A stretch of DNA of 5,876 bases from JAAAPF01 sp964481035. GTDB lineage: Bacteria > Pseudomonadota > Alphaproteobacteria > Geminicoccales > Geminicoccaceae. The notes beneath the pieces were generated by a model. The model was not told the origin of the DNA. It ran no database searches and saw nothing but the letters and a program-made list of their open reading frames with translations. The position numbers and the translations under genes are program-made. Positions 1-4,512 of this stretch are shown in pieces (position 1 is the stretch's first letter; every line of letters starts with the position of its first letter). Location: positions 1 to 5,876 of the forward strand of contig CAYZSE010000156.1 in the NCBI GenBank assembly GCA_964481035.1, written 5' to 3'.

Positions 1-503
1 GCCGGCAGGTAGGTGCCGGTCGGATTGTTGGGGTTGGCGAGAAAGACCAGCCGCGTCTTGGCGGTGACGCGAGCGAGAATGGCGTCGACAGAAGCATGCA
101 GGTCGATCTCCGGCGCCGCGACCGGCGTGGCGCCGACGGCGAGCGTCGAGATCCGGTACATCAAGAAGCCGTGCGCGCTGTGGACGACCTCGTCGCCGGG
201 TCCGGCATAGGCCTGCAGCAGCAGGCTGATGAGCTCGTCCGAGCCGGCGCCGCAGACGATGCGATCGCCGTCCAGCCCGGTGCCGGCAGCCAACGCTTCG
301 CGCAGGCGCAACGACCCGCCGTCCGGATAGCGGTGCAGCTCGGTCGCGAGCGCGCGATAGGCCTCCATCGCCCGGCGGCTCGGCCCGATCGGCGACTCGT
401 TGGCCGAGAGCTTCGCCGCGCGGGCCCGCCCCGATGCCTCGGCGCGACCACCGACATAGGCTTCGATGTCGAGGATGCCCGGCCGCGGTCGCGGTCCTGC
501 CAT
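1..503 (-). CDS. hisC: HisC-family aminotransferase (histidinol-phosphate or aromatic aminotransferase), N-terminal part
   Basis: PLP-dependent, fold-type I aminotransferase of the HisC family. It normally converts imidazole-acetol phosphate and glutamate to histidinol phosphate; many homologues also transaminate aromatic keto acids. The 167 visible residues show a SANESP substrate-binding motif (33-38), RYPDGG (58-63), the cofactor-phosphate motif GAGSDELI (85-92) and NPNNPTG (157-163). The family is about 360 residues, so somewhat under half is visible; the catalytic lysine and the stop lie beyond the left edge. I chose the ATG at 503 because GAGGA sits 7 nt upstream. An in-frame ATG at 551 would add 16 residues (MAHGTKFHLS...) but has no Shine-Dalgarno and an in-frame TAG two codons upstream. 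The gene follows a chorismate mutase gene on the same strand with 84 nt between them, so a role in aromatic rather than histidine synthesis is a real alternative. Family is certain; substrate is inferred. Confidence 0.93.
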   Translation of the reverse strand, partial: MAGPRPRPGILDIEAYVGGRAEASGRARAAKLSANESPIGPSRRAMEAYRALATELHRYPDGGSLRLREALAAGTGLDGDRIVCGAGSDELISLLLQAYAGPGDEVVHSAHGFLMYRISTLAVGATPVAAPEIDLHASVDAILARVTAKTRLVFLANPNNPTGTYLP

Positions 504-510
504 CGTTTGG

Positions 511-515
511 TCCTC
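511..515 (-). promoter_or_regulatory. Ribosome binding site of the hisC-type gene
   Basis: GAGGA on the minus strand, 7 nt before the ATG at 503. It decides the start in favour of 503 over the in-frame ATG at 551, which has no comparable purine-rich motif in front of it. Confidence 0.6.
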
Positions 516-566
516 GCGCTTCGAAAGGTGAAACTTCGTCCCGTGCGCCATGGTCTAGGCTCAGAC

Positions 567-588
567 GCCGGCGCGGAAAAGAGCCGGC
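567..588 (-). repeat. Inverted repeat in the chorismate mutase-hisC spacer, overlapping the stop codon
   Basis: GCCGGC occurs at 567-572 and 583-588, separated by 10 nt, so transcript from this spacer could fold a 6-bp GC stem. The far arm touches the TAG stop (588-590) of the chorismate mutase gene. No T-run follows on either strand, so it is not a convincing intrinsic terminator. It may be a weak attenuating or mRNA-stabilising hairpin, or chance in GC-rich DNA; GCCGGC is itself palindromic, which makes chance more likely. Confidence 0.25.
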
Positions 589-1445
589 TAGCTCTCGCGG
601 GTCGCGAGAGGCTTCGCGAAGGCGCCGACGCGGACGCACCGCTCGACCTCGCGGCCATGCTCGCGTGCCAGGTTGGCCAGCCGTGCATCGCTCTCGTCGA
701 CGAAGCCTTCGACCTCGACGAGATGCCAAGCCTCCGCGCTGCCCGGCGGCCGGGTCGCCGCCCGCGAGGAGGATTCGAGCCCGGCCTCCGCCAGCAGATC
801 CTTGAGCCGCCCGCGGCTGACGCCCGCCGGCGCGTTGACGGCGAGCAGGCTCGCATCCGCGTCGGACGGATCGGGTCGCACCGGGCTCACGGCGAAGGCC
901 TCGACGCCGTCATTGTCGCCGCCCTTCTCGAACACGCCGAAGGGCAGGCGCGCCACGACGTGCAGGCGCGGGCTCGCCTCGATGAGACCGGCCCACCACA
1001 GCACCTCGTCGCCGGGCGGCGGCAGCACGGCCACCTGCACGCTCTCGTCGGTGAGCGCGCGCAACGCCTGCGCCGGCCGCTCGACCCGGACGAGCGGCGT
1101 CGCGCCGCCGAAATGGTTGCGGGCGAGGTCCCAGATCGGCCGCTCGCCCGTCGGCGCGCAGACCGCGACGGCGAAGGCTCCCTGGGCGCGGGTGGACGCG
1201 GCGAAGATCTCGCGCCAGAGGCGGACGACGGCGGCCTGGTCGACCCTGCCGGCGACCTCACCGACGAGCCGGCGCAGGACGCGCGCCTCGCGGCCGGGCC
1301 GGTATAGGAGATCGCTCGCGGTCTTCACCTCGGCGATCCTGCGGCTCACGGCCTGACGCTCCGCGAGGAGCGCGACCATGGCGGAATCGATCCGGTCGAT
1401 GTCGCGCCGCAGCTCGGCGAGCCGGTGATCGTCTGTTGGGGTCAT
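588..1445 (-). CDS. Chorismate mutase (AroQ type) with degenerate prephenate dehydratase-like and ACT-like C-terminus
   Basis: Predicted to convert chorismate to prephenate in the cytoplasm, the entry step to phenylalanine and tyrosine. The 285-residue product begins with an all-helical AroQ domain (about 8-90). Residues matching the E. coli P-protein active site are R13, R30, K41, R52, E53 and Q88; the position of Asp48 is not conserved. Residues about 91-190 resemble prephenate dehydratase, with LARNHFGG (107-114) and a VAVLP strand (138-142), but are roughly half the usual length and lack the catalytic TRF motif (EAF at 182-184 in the matching place). Residues about 197-279 resemble the P-protein ACT domain, with ATRPPG (230-235) where ESRP is expected, then LVEVEGFVDE (242-251) and VGAF (273-276). 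The start lies 19 nt after the methyltransferase stop and has no clear Shine-Dalgarno, so translational coupling is plausible. The mutase call is firm; the tail assignment is my own alignment by eye. Confidence 0.9.
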   Translation of the reverse strand: MTPTDDHRLAELRRDIDRIDSAMVALLAERQAVSRRIAEVKTASDLLYRPGREARVLRRLVGEVAGRVDQAAVVRLWREIFAASTRAQGAFAVAVCAPTGERPIWDLARNHFGGATPLVRVERPAQALRALTDESVQVAVLPPPGDEVLWWAGLIEASPRLHVVARLPFGVFEKGGDNDGVEAFAVSPVRPDPSDADASLLAVNAPAGVSRGRLKDLLAEAGLESSSRAATRPPGSAEAWHLVEVEGFVDESDARLANLAREHGREVERCVRVGAFAKPLATRES

Positions 1446-1464
1446 GTTGTCGCGTCGTGCCGGG

Positions 1465-2289
1465 TCAGGAAGGAGCCCCGGTGTAGTCGCGCCGACGCCG
1501 TTCCGTAAAGGCGATCGCGCGCGTTCCCGCCTGGTCACGCGGCACGGCCTGGCCGTCGCGCGCGGCGGCGCTGCGCACCGGCAGCGGATGAACCCGCGGC
1601 GCCCGGCGCTCGGCGTCGGCGAGGACGGGGGTACCGGCGACCATCGACTTCTCGGCCTCGACGAGGATGACGCCGCCGAGCTGGCGGCCCAGCGACGCTC
1701 CCGCGCGCTCCCAGAGCGGTGCCGTCTTGAGCCACAGCGGCGACTGGAACGGCGGCACGTAGAGCGCGCGCTCGCGGCGCCGCGGGGCGAACAGGTTGCT
1801 CGCGAGCACCGACTGCAGCTGCGATCCGCTGTAGGGCCGGCCCTGGCCGAACGGCGTGCGCTCGGCGAGGCACCAGACGCCGCGGCGGTTGGGCACGATG
1901 GCGAGCAGGCGGCCGTGGTCGTCCAAGACGCGCCAGACCTCGCGCAGCAGGCGATGGACGCGGTCGGTGGCCTCGATGGCGTGGACCAGCACGGCGACGT
2001 CGATGCTCTGGTCGGCGAGCGGGAGCATGGTCTCCTGGACGGCCGCGGCGCGGTTGGCGCCCGTGGCGGGCCAGGCCGCGCTGCCCTGCTCGTGCGGCAT
2101 GAGCGCCACGACCCGCTCGGCGTCGCTGGCGAACCCCTCGAGGAAAGGGCCGGCATAGCCGAGGCCCAGCACGTTGAGGCGCGGCGCGCGCGGCCGCAAC
2201 TCGTCGAGGCGCCGCTCGATCAAACGCTGCGCCAGCCGCCCGCAGGGGCTGGCGTAGAAGGCGGTGAGATCCGCGATGTCCGCCCGCAT
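1465..2289 (-). CDS. Class I SAM-dependent methyltransferase, substrate unknown
   Basis: A 274-residue cytosolic protein with a Rossmann-type methyltransferase core. The glycine-rich SAM-binding motif I is VLGLGYAGP (40-48). Motif LPLADQSIDVAVLVHAIE (89-106) matches the post-motif strand of Methyltransf_11-like enzymes, and REVWRVLDDHGRLLAIVPNR (about 116-135) matches the following helix and strand. The N-terminus with LTAFYASPCG (8-17) resembles a family of uncharacterised methyltransferases that I recall from alphaproteobacteria next to gloB. The basic C-terminus (about 245-274) looks disordered. The ATG at 2289 is preceded by GGAAA at 6 nt, a weak ribosome site, and gives the expected N-terminus; longer readings would run into the divergent gloB region. 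It heads the leftward operon with chorismate mutase and the hisC-type gene. I do not know its substrate; neither neighbour proves one. Confidence 0.88.
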   Translation of the reverse strand: MRADIADLTAFYASPCGRLAQRLIERRLDELRPRAPRLNVLGLGYAGPFLEGFASDAERVVALMPHEQGSAAWPATGANRAAAVQETMLPLADQSIDVAVLVHAIEATDRVHRLLREVWRVLDDHGRLLAIVPNRRGVWCLAERTPFGQGRPYSGSQLQSVLASNLFAPRRRERALYVPPFQSPLWLKTAPLWERAGASLGRQLGGVILVEAEKSMVAGTPVLADAERRAPRVHPLPVRSAAARDGQAVPRDQAGTRAIAFTERRRRDYTGAPS

Positions 2290-2301
2290 CGTCGATTTCC
2301 G

Positions 2302-2321
2302 TGCTGCACCCGCTTGCAGCA
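2302..2321. repeat. Perfect inverted repeat TGCTGCA-N6-TGCAGCA, candidate operator
   Basis: Seven-base arms at 2302-2308 and 2315-2321 are exact reverse complements around a 6-nt centre. The dyad lies in the middle of the divergent intergenic space, overlapping where promoter elements for either side could sit. This arrangement suits a dimeric helix-turn-helix regulator. No regulator gene is visible in the window, so the binding protein is unknown. It could also form a small hairpin in the methyltransferase leader RNA. Confidence 0.4.
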
Positions 2322-2360
2322 GTGTACGTCTGAGCGCACAAAAAAGGAACCGACGTCGAT

Positions 2361-2365
2361 AGGAG
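2361..2365 (+). promoter_or_regulatory. Ribosome binding site of gloB
   Basis: AGGAG with a 7-nt spacer to the ATG at 2373, a strong Shine-Dalgarno that fixes the gloB start. Confidence 0.75.
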
Positions 2366-2372
2366 AGCTGGG

Positions 2373-2926
2373 ATGGCACGCGTGAACGTGGAGCTGATAC
2401 CGCTCTTGCGGGACAACTACGCCTACATGGTGACCGAGAACGAGACGGGCAGCACCGGCATCGTCGATCCGGGCGAGGCCGGCCCCGTGCTGGACGTGCT
2501 CGAGCAGCGGGCACGCCGGCTGGACTGGATCCTCATCACTCACCACCACGCCGACCACACCGGCGGTCTCGCGGAGATCAAGCGGCGGACCGGGTGCAAG
2601 GCCGTCGGCCCGCGCGCCGAGTACGGCCGTATCGACGGCCTCGATCTGACCGTCGCCGACGGCGAGAGCTTCGCCCTCGGCCACGCCGTCGCCGAGGTCT
2701 TCGAGACGCCGGGGCACACCGCCGGGCACATCGTCTACTACTTCGCCGACAACCCGGTGCTGTTCTCGGGCGACACGCTCTTCGTGCTGGGCTGCGGGCG
2801 GCTGTTCGAGGAGAGCGCCGAGGCGATGTGGGGCTCGCTCGCCAAGCTCGCCGCGCTGCCGCCGGCCACGAAGGTCTATTGCGGGCACGAGTACACCTTG
2901 GCGAACGCCCGTTTCGCCGTCTCGCT
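2373..2926 (+). CDS. gloB: Hydroxyacylglutathione hydrolase (glyoxalase II), 3' end lost in assembly gap
   Basis: Metallo-beta-lactamase-fold enzyme that hydrolyses S-D-lactoylglutathione to glutathione and D-lactate, the second step of cytosolic methylglyoxal detoxification. About 184 residues are visible before the run of N. All seven metal ligands of the binuclear centre are present: H57, H59, D61 and H62 in THHHADH, H115 in TPGHTAGH, D134 in SGDTLF, and H172 in CGHEYT. The glyoxalase II signature around C141 reads LGCGRLFE, against the usual GGCGRLFEG. The N-terminus IPLLRDNYAY is typical. The family is about 255 residues, so roughly the last 70, the helical C-terminal domain that helps bind glutathione, are missing. 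The loss is an assembly artefact, not a mutation. Any reading frame drawn through the Ns into the following sequence is a false fusion. The gene faces the methyltransferase operon and is followed by ybaK. Confidence 0.95.
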
Positions 2927-3026
2927 NNNNNNNNNNNNNNNNNNNNNNNNNNNNNNNNNNNNNNNNNNNNNNNNNNNNNNNNNNNNNNNNNNNNNNNNNN
3001 NNNNNNNNNNNNNNNNNNNNNNNNNN
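2927..3026. other. Assembly gap (100 N)
   Basis: An unbroken run of exactly 100 N, the conventional placeholder for a scaffold gap of unknown length. It cuts gloB near residue 184 and removes the first residues of ybaK. From usual family lengths, about 70 codons of gloB plus about 20 of ybaK are absent, so the true gap should exceed the 100 bases shown, probably by 150 or more, unless the genes overlap or an end is unusual. Confidence 0.97.
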
Positions 3027-3027
3027 C

Positions 3028-3444
3028 GCCTACGGGTTCGCGCCCGGCGACGACGGCATCGGCCCGCAGGCCGCCATCGCTCTCGGGGTCTCCGCCGAGC
3101 GCTTGCTGAAGACGCTGGTCGTCGAGGTCGACGGCCGCGGCATGGCGCTGGCGCTCATCGCGGTCGACCGCACGCTCAATCTCAAAGCCGCCGCCGATGC
3201 GCTCGGCGGCAAGCGGGCGAAAATGGCGAGCGTGCCCGCCGCCGAGCGATCGACGGGCTACGTCAAGGGGGGCATCAGCCCCTTCGCGACCCGGCGCCGC
3301 CTGGCTGCCGTGCTCGACGTCGCGGCCCGCGAGCACGAGCGCGTCCTCGTCAATGGCGGCCGCCGCGGCCTGCAGATCGAGCTGGCGACCGGCGATCTCG
3401 TCCGCGTCCTCGAAGCACGGATCGCTCCCCTCGCCCGCCGCTGA
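3028..3444 (+). CDS. ybaK: YbaK/EbsC-type aminoacyl-tRNA deacylase (probable Cys-tRNA(Pro) deacylase), 5' end lost in gap
   Basis: Trans-editing enzyme of the YbaK/ProX family. Members hydrolyse cysteine, or another wrong amino acid, from tRNA(Pro) mischarged by prolyl-tRNA synthetase. The visible 138 residues cover most of the domain. The conserved lysine of the family sits in LLKTLVVEVDG (visible residue 28, codon at 3109). GYVKGGISPF (about 3256-3285) is the substrate-pocket loop, and NGGRRGLQIEL leads into the closing strand. The family is about 155-160 residues, so roughly 20 N-terminal residues and the start codon lie in the gap. The TTG at 3103 lies inside the domain and is not the start. 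The gene is in another frame from gloB but on the same strand, so co-transcription is likely if the gap is short. The family is firm; cysteine specificity is inferred from the family. Confidence 0.9.
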   Translation, partial: AYGFAPGDDGIGPQAAIALGVSAERLLKTLVVEVDGRGMALALIAVDRTLNLKAAADALGGKRAKMASVPAAERSTGYVKGGISPFATRRRLAAVLDVAAREHERVLVNGGRRGLQIELATGDLVRVLEARIAPLARR

Positions 3445-3553
3445 CCGGGCACGCGGCGAACACCGCTGCTGCGAGCACATTTTACACCAAACTTTTGCTT
3501 TGAATTCGGCGCCGCCTATTCCCAGTGTTAAATGGCCTTGTGAGGAGATCCCC
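3445..3553 (+). promoter_or_regulatory. Intergenic spacer with candidate promoter for the rhodanese-transporter operon
   Basis: This 109-bp gap is the largest clean intergenic space on the plus strand and is clearly more AT-rich than its surroundings from about 3478 to 3535. A weak sigma-70-like pair, TTGCTT (3495-3500) and TATTCC (3517-3522) with a 16-bp spacer, stands about 30 bp before the start codon. Each hexamer matches consensus at only three positions. A short palindrome CGGCGCCG lies inside the spacer. No convincing terminator for ybaK is visible; a 5-bp GCCCG/CGGGC stem spans its stop codon without a T-run. Confidence 0.35.
3542..3546 (+). promoter_or_regulatory. Ribosome binding site of the rhodanese gene
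   Basis: A GAGGAG run with a 6-8 nt spacer before the ATG at 3554. It supports that ATG, which begins a signal peptide, over upstream in-frame readings that overlap ybaK. Confidence 0.7.
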
Positions 3554-4480
3554 ATGCGCGTCCTCTCGATCGCCACCGCCGTCGTCCTCGCCTCGGCCGC
3601 CTCCGCCGAGGCCGCCGAGCCGCTAGTCTCGCCCGAATGGCTGGCCGACCGCCTCGGCAGCGAAGATCTCGTCGTGCTCGACATCCGCAACGCGATCGAC
3701 GGCGGCTCCGGTGCCGCGTTTCGCGCCGGGCACATTCCCGGCGCGGTCTACTCGAGCTACGGCGAGGACGGCTGGCGCCAGCCCGCGGGCGACGTTCCGG
3801 CGATGCTGCCACCCGTGGCCGACCTCGAGGCGCTGATCGGCGGCCTCGGCATCGACAACGACGACCACGTCGTGATCGTTCACGGCGGGGTCAGCAGCAG
3901 CGACTTCGGCAGCGCGGCCCGGGTCTTTTGGACCTTCCGGCAGCTCGGCCACGGGGAGCTGTCGATCCTCGACGGCGGCTATCGGGGATGGGTCGCCGAT
4001 GCGGACCGGCCCGTCGCCCGCGGCGCCGGGGCGATTCGGCCCGCGGCCTACGCGGCGGACCCGCGCTCGGACCTGCTGGCGACGGCCGGTGACGTCGAGG
4101 CCGTGCTCGCCACCGGCGGCGCCGCCCTCGTCGACGGTCGGCCGGCCGAGCAGTTCGCCGGTGCCGCCAAGCACCCCGCGGCGACGGCCGCAGGCCACAT
4201 CCCGGGGGCGCTCAGCTTCGATCAGGGGCATTGGTTCGAGCCCGAGAGCGGCCGGCTGAAGGAAGTCGATACCGTTCTGGCGAGCCTGCCGCCCGAGCTG
4301 CGCGCCGGCAACGAGCCGGTCGTGAGCTACTGCAACACCGGGCACTGGGCCGCGACCAACTGGTTCATGCTCAGCGAGGTGGTGGGCCGCGACGACGTTC
4401 GGCTCTACGATGGCTCGATGACCGAATGGACCGCCGACCCGAGCCGGCCGGTGGCGACGCTCGCCGACACGGGCCGCTGA
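3554..4480 (+). CDS. Exported two-domain rhodanese (thiosulfate sulfurtransferase family)
   Basis: Tandem-rhodanese sulfurtransferase of 308 residues, predicted periplasmic. Such enzymes move sulfane sulfur from a donor such as thiosulfate onto an active-site cysteine and then to an acceptor. Residues 1-20 form a Sec signal peptide (MR, a hydrophobic stretch, then AEA with likely cleavage after A20). The N-terminal domain (about 23-150) has AGHIPGA (58-64), but its active-site loop carries HGGVSS (110-115) and no cysteine, so it is non-catalytic as usual for the family. The C-terminal domain (about 165-300) has AGHIPGA (213-219) and the loop CNTGHW (260-265). C260 is the only cysteine in the protein. 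The loop differs from CRKGVT of classical thiosulfate enzymes and CG(S)GVT of mercaptopyruvate enzymes, so the donor is open. The gene lies 32 nt upstream of a YeeE/YedE transporter, which supports a sulfur-assimilation or sulfur-oxidation role. Confidence 0.92.
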   Translation: MRVLSIATAVVLASAASAEAAEPLVSPEWLADRLGSEDLVVLDIRNAIDGGSGAAFRAGHIPGAVYSSYGEDGWRQPAGDVPAMLPPVADLEALIGGLGIDNDDHVVIVHGGVSSSDFGSAARVFWTFRQLGHGELSILDGGYRGWVADADRPVARGAGAIRPAAYAADPRSDLLATAGDVEAVLATGGAALVDGRPAEQFAGAAKHPAATAAGHIPGALSFDQGHWFEPESGRLKEVDTVLASLPPELRAGNEPVVSYCNTGHWAATNWFMLSEVVGRDDVRLYDGSMTEWTADPSRPVATLADTGR

Positions 4481-4500
4481 CCCGGATCTCGCACCTTCCC

Positions 4501-4504
4501 GGAG
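4501..4504 (+). promoter_or_regulatory. Ribosome binding site that supports the TTG start of the transporter
   Basis: GGAG (within CGGAG) lies 8 nt before the TTG at 4513. The next in-frame ATG, at 4636, would remove the first membrane segment and has no better ribosome site. Confidence 0.55.
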
Positions 4505-4512
4505 CCACCGCC

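Larger units (their letters stand above)
2290..2372. promoter_or_regulatory. Divergent intergenic region between the methyltransferase operon and gloB
   Basis: These 83 bp must hold the promoters for both directions unless transcription enters from outside. The region is less GC-rich than the genes and includes an A6 run (2340-2345). A possible but weak rightward pair is TTGCAG (2314-2319) and CACAAA (2337-2342), 17 bp apart. Leftward, TTGTGC followed 17 bp later by TGCAAG is equally weak. Neither is close to consensus, so exact promoter positions are a guess; the presence of divergent promoters here is the safer statement. Confidence 0.45.

Noticed and set aside
96..1307. Long plus-strand open frame of 403 codons across hisC and chorismate mutase
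   Set aside because: It is antisense to two clearly recognised genes. Its product is Arg/Ala-rich with no motif, as expected for opposite-strand frames in very GC-rich DNA.
1444..2385. Plus-strand open frame of 313 codons opposite the methyltransferase gene
   Set aside because: The minus strand encodes a methyltransferase with SAM motifs; this frame is low-complexity and runs through the divergent promoter region into gloB.
3103..3444. A short 113-residue YbaK protein starting at TTG 3103
   Set aside because: Clear YbaK homology continues upstream to the gap edge at 3028, so 3103 is internal and the true start is missing.
3433..3450. GCCCG/CGGGC hairpin as terminator of ybaK
   Set aside because: The stem is only 5 bp with an 8-nt loop, it straddles the stop codon and no T-run follows.
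2373..3503. A 376-residue fusion of glyoxalase II with an Arg-rich C-terminus
   Set aside because: It exists only by reading through 100 N; after the gap the coding frame belongs to ybaK in a different phase.
3623..4345. Minus-strand open frame of 240 codons opposite the rhodanese gene
   Set aside because: The plus strand encodes a full rhodanese with signal peptide, ribosome site and active-site cysteine; the antisense frame has no recognisable domain.
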